Positions 1 through 10,870 of a stretch of DNA of 64,000 nt are shown here, one piece after another. Every line of letters begins with the position of its first letter. Position 1 is the stretch's first letter. A model generated the notes under the pieces. The model searched no databases. It saw only the letters and a list, made by a program, of their open reading frames with translations, and was not told the DNA's origin. The stretch is from Haliclona indistincta (Eukaryota; Porifera; Demospongiae; Haplosclerida; Chalinidae). Position numbers and translations under genes: made by a program. The stretch covers positions 14,215,592-14,279,591 of the forward strand of contig OZ024785.1 in NCBI GenBank assembly GCA_964017065.1. Reading direction: 5' to 3'.

Positions 1-1
1 T

Positions 2-130
2 GCCTCCACTATTCCTCCTGCTGTTTCCACCACTAACCCTCTTCCTCCTCCTGCTTCTTCCTCCTTTCGATATCCCAGAAGAATTCGAAGAGAACCAGAT
101 CGCTATTGTGATTCATATATGCACACTTGA
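2..130 (+). pseudogene. C-terminal end of a Ty3/gypsy polyprotein (partial)
   Basis: Frame 2 is open from the window edge to a TGA at 128-130. It encodes a Pro/Ser/Thr-rich stretch followed by a basic RYPRRIRREPDRY tail. That Pro-rich plus Arg-rich ending is typical of the region after the integrase in Ty3/gypsy polyproteins, and the intact element at 35.6-38.6 kb ends in a similar RRYPLRQNRRPPKRF tail. A purine-rich stretch (141-149) follows the stop and could be the polypurine tract. Only the last 42 codons lie in the window, so whether the gene is intact cannot be judged. Confidence 0.6.
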
Positions 131-149
131 TTTTTGACAAAGGAAGAGA

Positions 150-319
150 TGTAATGTATTTACAAGAACCTTGTGTGTATCATAGACTTACTGCCGTCAC
201 ATTGTCTTATGCTTGTATTTCATTGTTCACTGTCATAATATAAATACTCATGCCCTAACAAAACAATCAGACTTTGATACACTGTCTTTGTCAATGACCT
301 GCGTTCTCGATACTTAACA
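150..319 (+). repeat. Probable 3' LTR of the gypsy element at the left edge
   Basis: A TG-starting stretch begins directly after the purine tract AAAGGAAGAGA and a plausible CA end falls near 319. The partner LTR is outside the window, so the boundaries are inferred from TG..CA ends and position only. Confidence 0.35.
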
Positions 320-1273
320 GTGGGTGAGTGAATCAGTGTTGGGAGGTATATTGATGTGGCGATGAATAAAGTGGCAGTAGTGGGTAAATGATCGGTAGGT
401 AGGCTAATGCCAAGTAACATTTTGAACACATCCATTTTCATTGTAACTGTGGTAGTGATGAGTACTTGATGTTGGAGTAGTTGCTGTGGCTTTATCAGCT
501 TACCAGCTAAGAAAAGAAAGTATGTCGCAGTGCTTATTACAATAGCTCAACCCAGTGTTGTTGTGCATGATCAAAACTAGTAGTCCTGTTGCTGAACTTC
601 ATGTACAAAATTATGAATACAATAGTTATGTCATTAAAGTATCAGGATAGTAATTACGAATAAGCAGTCAAACCAATCTATTTCCATGATGCTTATTGTT
701 GTTCAGAGCTGATATGCTATTAGATCATTTTTTTAATTATGCTATATTAAAAAAAAAGAAAGTACGTCGCAGTGCCTTTTACAATATTGCTCATCCCAGT
801 GTTGTCGGGCATGATCAAAGACACTATTAAATCTGTTAGTACACTCCTTAGTCTTCAACTTCACTTTTGCTCACTCTCCAATCTCCTCATTTTTGCTGTC
901 TCTGTCTTCCTTTCTTTCTCTTCTCTCAGGATAATTTAGCGATCAAGAGATCGAAGTTCATAAGTGGGCGTTCACTGACTCTACCCATACTTAAATTGAT
1001 ACTGATTGTGTCACTTGGGAAATTAAAGATTCAAGCACGAGTTTATAGTGATAGAGAATGACAATTATTACAAAGAAATGTTACTTTTGCAATCATACAC
1101 AAAGAGATCTATGATTTTATAAGCAGATGTATTTTCAACTCATTAATTTTCTCTGAAATAATAATTATAGTGTTTATCAGAATCATCAATGAGTGCCGGA
1201 ATCATAACTGAATAAAAAATTATGTTAAGTAAAGAATGTGAAGATCAGAAATAGTTACAACGTTGATTGTCCA
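320..1273. other. No gene recognised; contains a spaced direct repeat
   Basis: AT-rich sequence with no convincing coding potential. Two diverged copies of a ~65-bp block sit at 511-575 and 752-820; both carry AAGAAAGTAYGTCGCAGTGC and end in GCATGATCAAA. A pyrimidine tract followed by AG near 905-930 looks like a splice acceptor, but no exon could be joined to it. Confidence 0.4.
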
Positions 1274-1282
1274 GGAGAAAGT

Positions 1283-2164
1283 GGCCTCCTGTAAAATCCG
1301 GAATTGCGGAATTCCGCCCGGAATTCCGGATGTCAAAATTTGTATGATAACGGAGAAAAAATTGAGGGAGAAACGACGCTCGCTCTGACTCGCCCAGCGT
1401 GGAGTACTGTAGCACGCGAAGAGAAAAGGTCGAAGTACAACGATAGCCGGTCCTGGCATGGAGTAGTAATCCGCGCATGCAGACTCAGTTCCGTTAAGTT
1501 CGTGCTACAAAAATGGCTCGGTGTCAAGGAATGACCGTGAGGCTAACTCGGCTACGTAGCTGTACTTATCGAGGCAACACTACACGAACTCCCTGCGTTG
1601 TAGTGTGGCATTGTACGGTGGGCAAGACTAGCCTAGTTAGCTGACGGCTGCAGAAAACCAAAATTATAAGCTCACTAGGCTGCCTCGGCATCGCCGGAGC
1701 GAGACTACACTGAACACTCAGTAGCCAAGAACATTTACTAGCTGGCTCGGAGCTGGCTTGATTATATTCTCCATTCAGCAACTCAGAGTTGTAAGTTAAA
1801 AGCGTTCGCTAGCTCGAAATCCATGACGATAGGCTAGTCTCGCTGGAAGGTCTGGCCAGCGAGAGGCTAGTTAAGCGAGCGCGGCACGTGAACCTCTGCC
1901 CATGTCACCGTGGCGTTGCCTTCGCTATTCTTCAGCACTCAGACTATAGTCTTACCGCTGAGAACAGCATTGAGTATGCACGCGCGTCTTAAATTGCTGC
2001 TCCATGCCAGCACCGGCTATCATTGGCTCGACTTTTCTCTTCGCGTGCTACAGCACTCCACGCTGGGCGAGTCAGAGCGAGCGTCGTTCTCCCTCAATTT
2101 TTCTCCGTTATCACACAAAATTTTGACATCCGGAATTCCGCAATTCCGGATTTTACAGGAGGCC
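1283..2164. mobile_element. Mutator-like (MULE-type) nonautonomous foldback element, 882 bp, 9-bp TSD
   Basis: Long inverted repeats form the two ends: the left arm runs from 1283 to about 1490 and the right arm from about 1970 to 2164. Both begin GGCCTCCTGTAAAATCCGGA when read inward. The element is flanked by a perfect 9-bp direct repeat, GGAGAAAGT, at 1274-1282 and 2165-2173. Long TIRs plus a 9-bp target duplication are the Mutator superfamily signature. The left arm has a small internal insertion duplicating an AATTCCG-rich stretch. The ~480-bp interior has no transposase, so the element must be mobilised in trans. All ORFs here are shadows of the arms. Confidence 0.88.
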
Positions 2165-2190
2165 GGAGAAAGTTCATGAATTGTTTCAGT

Positions 2191-2242
2191 CATAGATCTT
2201 CAACTGTAGTTGAAGTTACTGAACTACGGTTGAAGATCTATG
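2191..2242. repeat. 52-bp near-perfect palindrome
   Basis: Arms 2191-2211 and 2222-2242 are reverse complements with one mismatch (core CATAGATCTTCAAC). It lies between the foldback element and the start of the large repeat copy A. It could form a ~20-bp hairpin or be a miniature foldback insertion; no flanking duplication was found. Confidence 0.7.
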
Positions 2243-2525
2243 GTTCAGTGCAGTCCGAGTAGTGTAGAGCTAGAATCAAACCTCTCAACGTGGATGCTGC
2301 GCCGCGCCGCCACCTCCTCAAAGAGTCTTCTTCGTATTCACTGCTGTCAGATTCACTTCCGATCCATCAGCTGGAGATCTATAGTAGCTCACACAGACTC
2401 TAGTCTAAGTCTGTAACGTACTAACGTTTATGAGCTTCATGACGATCTCGGAGTAGGCGGGTATGAAAATATTTCTGACCACACCCAACTATTGCGCAAT
2501 CTCCACGAGGGCAAGAACGAGCAAG

Positions 2526-2730
2526 ATGGCGGAGAATCAACGGTCTCTTGTATCGGCTGCCATCGCGGTGTTGCCTTGTCGTTTGTTCTCTTTCTATACA
2601 GGTTTGTGACTAATAAGCAATGTATTTTATCTCTGATTGATTTATGAATCTTCATCTGCTCTGTTTAGGCGATCAATGGCTACCCACCGTCTCTCACTTT
2701 GCGCGGGAAGACAAGATTGTTGAATCATAA
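2526..2730 (+). CDS. Candidate spliced micro-ORF, 45 codons, two exons (copy A)
   Basis: ATG at 2526 lies in the context CAAGATGG. Exon 1 is 2526-2601, a 67-bp GT..AG intron spans 2602-2668, and exon 2 is 2669-2730 ending in TAA. The product starts MAENQRSLVSAAIAVL, has a short hydrophobic stretch, and ends after a GDQWLPTVSHF motif. The same exon-intron-exon layout with an equal intron length is present in copy B (31954-32149), where the frame is also open. However, the four differences in exon 1 are all amino-acid changing, which argues against purifying selection. It may instead be the 5' leader of a longer noncoding transcript. No known family recognised. Confidence 0.3.
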
Positions 2731-3980
2731 TGACCTGAGCGACTGGTATACATCAACCATTGTTGTTAGAGCTTGCGCTCATCACAAGGTGATATAATTC
2801 ATGGTGAAAATTCAAAGTAAGCCAAAAACTCGTTCAATATTGTGTTTATTTTATGTACATAAATTATCATCGTTGTAGGCAGTGGCTTTTGTGTTAGATA
2901 CTGCTTGGTTACCAGATATACGCGAAGGGCAGCTTAAAGAATAGGAGTGTATCTATCTGTAAATAACGTGTGATTGTATGTGCACTGTGTGTCCATGTGC
3001 AAGTCAATGTTTTTCTTGAAGGTTGTATTGAACCCACCCTGTGTTCTATTTTTAACAGACTGTTCACTACAAGTTTTGTTAGCTCGTGATTGAGCTAAGC
3101 ATTGGATTGTCAATTGAAGGCATTGCTTGTTGATAAGGCATTGAGACCACTTGTTGACGAGTCACATAGTCATTGTATAGTGTGATAGATGATTATTATG
3201 GTTGAATTATTGATAACTGTAATCATTGTTGTACACGATCGTTTATACTATTTGTGCGTTATATACTCCTTGGTTACCTGATAGCCTGAGTCCTGTAGTT
3301 GATATTTGTTAATATTTAGAATTCTTTGTGTAAGATGGTGCTTTTGGTTTTTAACTCTAGTCCTGCCATTCATCTGTTTTACACCATAATGTACGTACAC
3401 ATGTAATGACTTGTTACAATCTGACAGGATCAGCTTAAATATCAGCCACTCATTAATTATTCATGAGAGTGCGGGAGGGGGCTACATCTGAGTGATTATT
3501 GGGATGAGTGGGCGTCAGCTACGCCCACGCATGTTCGCAAAGAAAGATGAATTGTATAGTGAATAGATCATATTTTCTGAGTACAGTATAATAGTTAGCT
3601 ATTTTGTGAGTGCATAATCACACAGGGTACTGCTGAGAAATCTCTCGCATGATATTTAACCAAGCCTGCTGTGGTGTGTGGATACTGACTGATCACAAAG
3701 TTTTAGTGGACGTTCACACACACAGACCAGAATCACATGGAGATAGTCAGCTGATTGACACATGACAACACACAAATATAATTGTACATGTGGTGATAAT
3801 AAATTGATGAATATTTCTGTTTATAAACTCTTTAACTTGCGATGTAATATTCTATCGCTTGCAAGTGGAAATTAGCCTGCCAAGCGCGCAAAGAAACGAA
3901 TATCTTGTGTTTTACCAGCAGCACAATACCGTCAATGTGGCGGTCCAAACATTCGCGCCTATTATCGCCTAAAATGGTCT

Positions 3981-4304
3981 ATAGACCCATTGCGTGCCAT
4001 GTCACAGTCGTGCACGTCTGTGTATCTTTGTACTCGTTGGGGGACAGCAAACAGTTTTAGCAATGCTATGTACACGCGGCGAAGAAACTGTGTAGATACA
4101 GTCATGGGTAAACTATGCAGGCATGTGTCTTGGAGTTTACTGTTTCTGTCGCTGTACCAGAGGTATGAGAAAGGCAATCTGTCCCCCAATATGGCTTCCA
4201 GCCACATGTTTGTGACGTCACATGTAATCTGCAATATAATGTATTGTATCTGCCTTTGCCTCGTGTTCAGTTATCAAGTGGTTTTGTGTGTTGTATCGAG
4301 TAGC
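3981..4304. repeat. ~324-bp mobile block (copy in repeat A)
   Basis: Begins ATAGACCCATTGCGTGCC and ends GTATCGAGTAGC. The same block lies at 32385-32712 in copy B but at a different position relative to its neighbours, so it has moved or the repeat was rearranged. A related terminal motif, inverted, flanks the SWIM-YqaJ-PHD gene near 54260-54285. No coding content is supported. Confidence 0.55.
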
Positions 4305-5754
4305 GTTGTGCAAATAATTGAACTGAGATTGTCACAGTTATTATTTAGTCAGTCGTAGATTGTCATAGATATGTGCCAGGATTAGTATTATTTTTGTTAT
4401 TATTAGTAATTTTGTAGGTATGCATTCTATTTTACTCGTTTTCATTTTCTGTTTTATAAAAAAATTATATTTTGTTTGACTAGAATCATTGCTATAGTTA
4501 TGGAAGAGTTGACTGTTATATCAAAATTTTATACAATTAATTTTTGTGTACTTCTTGTGTATATCACAGTCACATTAATTTTTTTTGTTTTCCTACTTTA
4601 CTCCCTTGCCCTGTTATTTTTTCGTTATTGCTGTTCTACTTATACTACGAAGAATAATGATCATCGACTATTGTTGTCTACTATTTCTGCTTCTTTTTTC
4701 AGTGTTTTTGTTGTTGTTTCTTTGTTGTAATTACTTTATTACATCTGTATTAGTATTAACTTATTATTATTATTTTCCTTTTTCTTCTTACACCTTATTT
4801 ATTGTTACTAACGTTACTTATATTTTTATTATTTATTTCTCATGACCTTTCATACTTTTTTGATATTTAATATATATGATAACTAGCTTGAGACTAGTTA
4901 TCGAGAGACATTAGAACGAAGTGTCCTACTGCTGGAGTCACGGTTGTATATGGTTAGCAACAGAATTATTCTAATACACCGACTGCATGAATTCTTCATA
5001 TCAGCAACTATTGGAATTACGAGGGCAAACAAGATCAAAAGTGAAATCATGTTGATTTAAATGAGAATCAAATAAAGACTTTAAGAATAAGACAACCTTA
5101 CAATGTATTGTATAATAAGAATCAGATAGACTGTCATGGATTAATCATCTTGAAAACTTCTGAAAAAAAAACAGTTTCGTTAAATATATGTCGCTAAGTT
5201 TATGAGTGCTCTTGGAGATCGTACAGCAGTAGTGAAAGAGTTTTTGATGGAGACTATACAGACGAGTGTCAGCTGTCTAACAGATCATTATTAAAATTTC
5301 CTGAGTGATGCCTGACTTCTGTACAGGAACAATCTTATCTTTGATGTTTAAAGCAATTACTTTACTTGAGCTGTAGAATGGCAATGTTGTCTTATAAAGC
5401 AATATTGATTTACAACAGATATCATATCTACTGAGCCACCATCCATAACAATTATTTTACACTGAAACAATGAAGAAAGTGCAGATTCATTCGTGTACGG
5501 TTTTGAAGTAAAGTACATATGAATATCTAGATGACAACTCGATCATGCTGTGCGAGATATATCTTATATCAGCTCTTTATCACTGTCTTGTTGTCGTGAA
5601 TATGCTATATGCTATAATCGTCCTCTGTCAAATCTTGCACTTTCCTTTATATCGATACTGTTATTGGCTCCACCTTTTTCTAACGATGATTTCAATACAT
5701 AATATTTGGGTTTTGTAACAGTTCATTTTATTTCAAGGAACAGTAAAGATCTAA

Positions 5755-6125
5755 TTTTGTTCATTTTGTGTAGTCAGTGTCTATTTCTACATAGTGTTTG
5801 AATAGAAAATTATTTACATTTCTTTCGTTAGTTCGGTATTAATATCATTATTGATTTTTGACATATAATTTTCATTCATTAATCGACCGTGTACTCTAAG
5901 ACGATCATCAATTCTTGGTCGATTATGTCACTTTAATTCTTGTTCATTTTTTGTAGTCAGTGTCTATTTCTGTATAGTGTTTGAAAACAAAAAATTATTT
6001 ACATTTCTTTCGGTATTACTGTATTGTTATTAATTTGGGACATATAATTTTTATTCATTAATCGAGTGAGTACTTTCTAAGACGATCATCAATTCTTGGT
6101 CGATTATGTCACTATGTCACTTTAA
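5755..6125 (+). repeat. Tandem duplication of ~182 bp inside repeat copy A
   Basis: 5755-5938 and 5940-6125 are adjacent diverged copies. Both contain GTAGTCAGTGTCTATTTCT and GACGATCATCAATTCTTGGT. Copy B has only one unit (about 34560-34770), so the duplication arose after the two large copies separated. Confidence 0.75.
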
Positions 6126-6974
6126 TTGAGTCACAATGTCACATACTGTTTCATTTATTTATTTCTTTTGGTTTCAGTGTCAATCTTTTAATGTTTTTCT
6201 TAGAACATTGTAACTTATTCTGTCTTGTTTTTTATTAATAGCATAATTTTATGTTAATTTGCTGAATACAAACTTTGCTTTTGTCATAAGCTGTTCTTAC
6301 AATATTTTCATTGAAAAATTTTTGAATTGTTGTATTTTGTTGGTTGTGTTCAAATCACAATGTGTTTCCTGTCACACTCGTAGCTAGAGATTATTTGATT
6401 ATAGTTCGCCGTATTTTATTCACCGTGCTTGATTAGCACTCTCTGTATTAGACTCTGCTGTGATTGCCATGGTAGCATGCATTCTTTAGCTTTAGATATG
6501 TTTATTGATATGTGTTGTGACTCTTAATGCACAAGTCAGTTTACTTATGTTTGTTAAAAGGCATTTGTAAACATTGTACTGACTAGTGACTATTATAACA
6601 AATGTAAACTACTTTGGCTGTTCTATTGTAGCAGTACTAGTGAATGAGTTAATTTATGATCTTGAACACTATCGCTTTGATTAAAGTTGGATTTTGATTA
6701 CCTTTAAAGCATCAGAGGACCTAAACTGAACTTCTGCGTAATTTCTTTTTAGCACTTTATTGTAGTGGCCTGTTTAAATGTTAAAAATATATAAAGTGAA
6801 TTCTCAAAAATCCCATCTAATACGATTTGATCTGTTTCTTTCTTGATCTTGACACATGGGTATCACACATTTTTTGAACTAGTGAGAACTTGCAATTTCA
6901 ACTGTAAAGTTTAGTTGTATAATTATTGTGAATCGATGTAAATCTCGAAGTAAATCTCACAATGTTTTGACAGG

Positions 6975-7298
6975 ATAGGAGGGTGTGACCCGGGGACGAT
7001 TGCATTAGCTAGCACAAACCTGACTCTGCCGCTTGACCTTTCTTCGACTGAGCAGTACGACTTCCTTGCACTCCTACAAGATTTTTTTTTACACTCACAC
7101 ACACACGTAAAGAATCATTTAAAAGCTCTCGGTTGCTTGGATGAGTGGCGGGTCTGCACACTAACTGGACTCACAGAATCTCTCTCTAAGCAATAACGAC
7201 ATTAATGGTTTTAAAATCAACCAACACAGACTTAGCCAAGATATGGTTTGAGTTATTCAACTGTACACTTAGTAAAAGCTGCGCTAGAGAGTGTCTAG
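6975..7298. other. No gene recognised
   Basis: Unique sequence after the end of repeat A. It contains a short (CA)n run near 7095-7107 and a CCGCTTGACCTTTCTTC segment that is echoed at about 7407-7422. Confidence 0.3.
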
Positions 7299-7890
7299 CT
7301 AGCTACAGATCAGAGTGTCTCGGTCTCTAGCACTGAGTAACTTGATGATGGAAGGACGATGGCTGTTAACATCTAGATTGTAGTATGCTCTGTACGATGA
7401 TTCTGCCACTTGACCTTTCTTCTGTAAGAAGAAAAACTGGGCACTGTTGCTATCAGCTTGGCGACCATTAGGCTGAGAGTTAAGATCTACGAATTGTACA
7501 AAATCTGCCATCATTGCTTGCTTTGCGTGGTTGGAAGTTAGTTTCGCCTGACCATGTCGTTCATACGGGATCTTCACTTGCACTACGTCATTGTCATTGT
7601 GCAACTTCCACCATTTGGAGAATCCTGCTCCTGACTGTCTCTCTGTGTTGCATAGTACGAACGACCTTAGCCTGTCCTGTTCCACTTCCTCCTTGGTCAT
7701 TTCCAAAATTGTATGTTGTGTTTGGCTCTGCTTTATCTCCTTTGCTTGTGGAGACGCTGTCTGCATACGTCAATGTATACAAGAATGCATTCTTGACAGA
7801 ACAGATAGTTTCCATGAGCATCAAGCAAGTTTTCTCTGATCCACTGATTTGTGCTACAGTGTTCAGTATGCTAGGATCATTGTGTGCTGC
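7299..7890 (-). pseudogene. Decayed ORF of an unrecognised, probably TE-linked protein
   Basis: Two overlapping minus-strand frames together look like one damaged gene. The upstream frame (about 7594-7890) follows a possible acceptor and reads through SEKTCLMLMETICSVKNAFL. The downstream frame (to 7299) reads RSFVLCNTERQSGAGFSKWWK and ADFVQFVDLNSQPNGRQADS. The latter resembles repeated uncharacterised proteins I associate with TE-rich invertebrate genomes, but I cannot name a domain. A frameshift near 7690-7760 separates the halves. Sequence after the FVQFVDLNSQPNGR motif diverges, which suggests truncation. The open plus-strand frames here are shadows. Confidence 0.4.
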
Positions 7891-8538
7891 TTAGATAAAC
7901 ATTGTCTTACCTGTTATGTTTTTGTGAGCTTTTGTGGTTTTTTGTGGGTGTGGATAACAAGCCTTCCTGTGTAGTAGATTTTTTGCTGAATGGCGTGTGA
8001 TAGCTTCATAGGATGGAGCGAGTTGGCTAAGCTGTACACAACAGCAGCGAGTACATTCTCCCTTGCGCTTCTTTGGTGGAGACTGGGGAGTGCATTTGTC
8101 ATCCAGTATTGGAGATAAGTCCTAAGCGCTACGAGCCTTCCCACAGAGAAAGCTCTCCGTTCGTTCACGCTTGCGGTGCCTGTATGTTGACTCGGCTCGT
8201 ACACAAGGCAAGTCTTCCATTGCTAGTACGAAAAGCGCCAGCTGCATACAGACACTCAGCAACGCAAAACGCGCTCGCTGTTGCTAAGAGAAAGAGCATT
8301 CCCTCGAGATAGCGCGTCAAAACACTTACCTGACGTCTACGACCCATAGAAACTCCGATCGGATGCTGTACAGGCACTAAGAATTATAGTTATAGTACTC
8401 GCTACTTTGCCATGCTTTTTCTCGAAATATTAAAACCTGTATAATATCTGAATTCTATCCTGGACTGCCACATATGAATATAATTATGACTCAACATTAA
8501 AACAACATACTGTTATCTAAGGTATATAAGCATCTTAC
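7891..8538. other. No gene recognised
   Basis: Short open frames on both strands (for example 7914-8204 and 8165-8377 minus, 8073-8312 plus) show no domain, no splice-consistent structure and no repeat relationship to the rest of the window. Confidence 0.3.
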
Positions 8539-8827
8539 CACTTGTTTTCTTTGACTTAGTCATCTGGCTTTTTTGGGAAGCTGCATGCAATGTATGGTAC
8601 TCGGCCATGGTCACGTACCATAAATCACGTAAATCACTCCTCCCCAACTTTAAGTAATACATAATGAAACGCAAGTCGATCACACAGACCACATTTTTTG
8701 GTCGTTTTCCTTTTTTAACTGATTTCCAATCCACTTCAGATATTAGCTTAGTGACTCTGCTTTTGTCAAATTGTGTTGAGCAGTCAGTGCAGCCATCATC
8801 GAGCCATCCGCATAGTCCCCAGCACCG
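8539..8827 (-). CDS. Isolated internal exon, 289 nt, Cys-containing protein of unknown function
   Basis: An acceptor (TTATTCTCCCCAG, 8828-8840) and a donor (GTAAGA starting at 8538) bound an uninterrupted minus-strand frame. The 96 codons include a cysteine-rich start (CWGLCGWLDDGCTDC), a VCVIDLRFIMYYLKLG hydrophobic core and a Lys/Ser-rich end. The acceptor is strong, and the frame closes outside both splice sites, as expected for a real internal exon. No partner exon was found nearby. It could belong to the same decayed locus as 7299-7890, which is on the same strand and downstream. Confidence 0.4.
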
Positions 8828-8840
8828 CTGGGGAGAATAA

Positions 8841-9129
8841 GGATCTGCACACTATCTACTTCAAAGGTTGCTTGCGTCTCTACACCAAATGTCAAATTTA
8901 AGACACATTACATTTCAAGAATACCTGGTATACCTGGCAAGAATACTAATAACAATAACGATAATCTGAGATGGCTTATTCTTCGAATCATGTGGTTATA
9001 CTCGGTATCTGTTTTTCAATATGCCTAGAGTGAAATAGGACTTTTCTCTTGTAAACACCAGCAGCATTTCTTTGACTTCATATTGAAGCACACCCTCTAG
9101 TAACTGAATCTCTGTTAATGCCATAAGTT
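8841..9129. other. No gene recognised
   Basis: AT-rich stretch with no supported coding region or repeat. Confidence 0.3.
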
Positions 9130-9292
9130 GTGTAATTATTGACTAATTATTGAATACTTAGCTTCAACAGAAATGGCTTTACGAAGTATTGTTTCCTACC
9201 ATTGTATATGAGGTCGTAGTTCATTGCACAATATAGTAAAATTATCATTGGTCATTCTAAGATTTTCCTGCCACCAGGATTCTCCATACAAG
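9130..9292 (-). pseudogene. PIF/Harbinger transposase N-terminal fragment
   Basis: The minus frame reads LYGESWWQENLRMTNDNFTILC then NELRPHIQ. After an in-frame stop at about 9194 it continues through RKAISVEAKYSI. This matches the helix-turn-helix start of Harbinger transposases: the intact-looking copy in this window at 41883 has WIENFRMNRETFDYLCTQLRPWIQ followed by REPISVEHRLAI. Upstream the frame is interrupted by the foldback element at 9294-9885, beyond which a TTTCAG acceptor-like site remains. The stop and the insertion make this a pseudogene. Confidence 0.6.
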
Positions 9293-9293
9293 C

Positions 9294-9885
9294 TAGCCTC
9301 GTACCCAGGCTCTCGGACGGGCTGCGTGGGTGGCCGGCTATTAGAGAGCCTGGTACGCATTGCATGCGCATGCGTCAGATTTTGAAAAGCGCGGGTGAAA
9401 AATCGCAAGACACCGCCCTCGCCCCGCCTATATAAATTTATGCATTAATGCGAACAACGCTGGAACTATTGTTTGGGATCCAACCACGCTCGGGCAAGCT
9501 GCTGCATCTACTTGGCCGCTTGTCCAGGTACACACAACCAAAATTGTGAGCAATTGGAGATCTGTCTAGACATAAAACACTTACTTTGTCGAAATCAGGC
9601 CAAAATCGAGAATATTTGCCGCTCGTGGCGTTCGATATGGCTCGTAACAGTACAATGTTTCATCGTGGCATGCTTAGCCGGCCTAAACACCGCTGCTTCT
9701 GTGTTTTTTTCCTAACTAACAATGAGTATCCTGACATAAGCAAGAGTGCACGGACATCAACAGTACTTTACTGTAGTTTACGGATTAACCATCAGATGGT
9801 TAATTTCGCGCATGCGCATGCAATGCGTACCAGGCTCTCTAATAGCCACCCACGCAGCCCGTCCGAGAGCCTGGGTACGAGGCTA
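9294..9885. mobile_element. Second MULE-type foldback element, 592 bp, 9-bp TSD
   Basis: Terminal inverted repeats of ~84 bp (from 9294 inward and 9885 inward, both starting TAGCCTCGTACCCAGGCTCT) enclose a ~420-bp noncoding core. The flanks are a perfect 9-bp direct repeat, CATACAAGC, at 9285-9293 and 9886-9894. TIR sequence is unrelated to the element at 1283-2164, so this is a different family in the same superfamily. The left arm carries four extra bases relative to the right. The insertion split a Harbinger transposase fragment and is therefore younger than it. Confidence 0.88.
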
Positions 9886-9894
9886 CATACAAGC

Positions 9895-10661
9895 CTGAAA
9901 CAACTCCTCTCCACCACTTAGTACTCATTTCCTTGCACCAAATGCTTCTATCATTCTATGTACTCGTTGTTTTCTCTCAAACGCTAGTGGAATAAAAATT
10001 CTGTACAAAAATAGTATGAACAGCACTGTAATACTTATTCTTCAAAAATCTTGTCACATCATTGATAGTATAAAAAGAGTACATGTAGATAGATGTATTT
10101 GATGCCAACTTCTGTAGACATATATAGACTGTATCGTAGTAGTCTAATGGTCTAGCATATTGTCTAGTTACAATCATGTATGTTCATGACAGCTCTCTTT
10201 TTATCAAAGTTCTGACATGGTTTCTGGACTAATGGTCCTGTCACATAGATCATAATACGTAATATCATGTCCACGACTAGCTGTTCCATTCTATCCCTGT
10301 CGAGGGATCAGTACACTAACCTTCCACTGTAGAGGTATGTGAAAAATATTTGAATTTGTGTGCTGCTTTTGTAGACACGAACCACAAAAGTACGTGCATG
10401 GGCTGAGAGTCTGATAGATATCACAAAGTGATGCTAATTCGTGGTGTGTCATACAAAGTCCTGAAAACCTTTGACTCCTGCTACTCTACACTAATCTCAA
10501 TCCGACCTATGAAATAAATGCGTAAATTGTTTTATTACAATAGCTCAGTGTACCTACCTTAACTTTACACTATTGGATACTTATTTGCAAATTAAATGCA
10601 TATAATTGGTCAGAGTGAGCTTCTATGTTTCAAACAAGTCCTACTCCACGGTCCTACTCTA
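9895..10661. other. No gene recognised
   Basis: Moderately AT-rich sequence; short minus-strand frames (for example 9977-10177) have no recognisable features. Confidence 0.3.
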
Positions 10662-10870
10662 CTAATTCTTATTCCACAATACCAACCAGGTTTGCTTCGG
10701 CTCCAATGCGTTATAACCTGATCCAGTCAAATTAAGTGGTGATGCTGTAGCACCCCCCTGTAGTCGCTGTACACGATTAGCTGTGCTGGCACATTCGACA
10801 GTGCTAAACGAAACATTTATAGACTCAGCACCCTGGTCTCCCACGCTTCCAAATAAACCTTCTTTCCATA

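Larger units (their letters stand above)
2245..6974. repeat. Copy A of a ~4.7-kb dispersed repeat (paralogue of 31671-40227)
   Basis: From TTCAGTGCAGT (about 2245) to AATGTTTTGACAG (6974) this region matches 31671-35427 plus 39930-40227 in the same orientation. Sequence outside these ends is unrelated. Long stretches (for example 4311-5100 against 33095-33980) differ at only a few positions per hundred. The two copies differ in block order: 3100-3440 and 3981-4304 are swapped relative to copy B. About 530 bp (3440-3980) is unique to A. No terminal inverted repeats, LTRs or known transposon ORF were found. It could be a segmental duplication or an unrecognised noncoding transposon; the sharp ends favour a transposable unit. 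Confidence 0.75.

Noticed and set aside
1220..2262. Several overlapping 60-90-codon frames, similar on both strands
   Set aside because: They are produced by the inverted arms of the foldback element reading the same sequence twice.
4476..4845. Open frames at 4476-4730 and 4585-4845, with counterparts at 33266-33520 and 33375-33650, conserved between the two repeat copies
   Set aside because: The sequence is T-rich and encodes Leu/Phe/Val runs; conservation follows from the duplicated repeat itself, and there is no ATG context, domain or codon-level constraint.
7514..7894. 126-codon plus-strand frame
   Set aside because: Antisense of the decayed minus-strand gene at 7299-7890; no features of its own.
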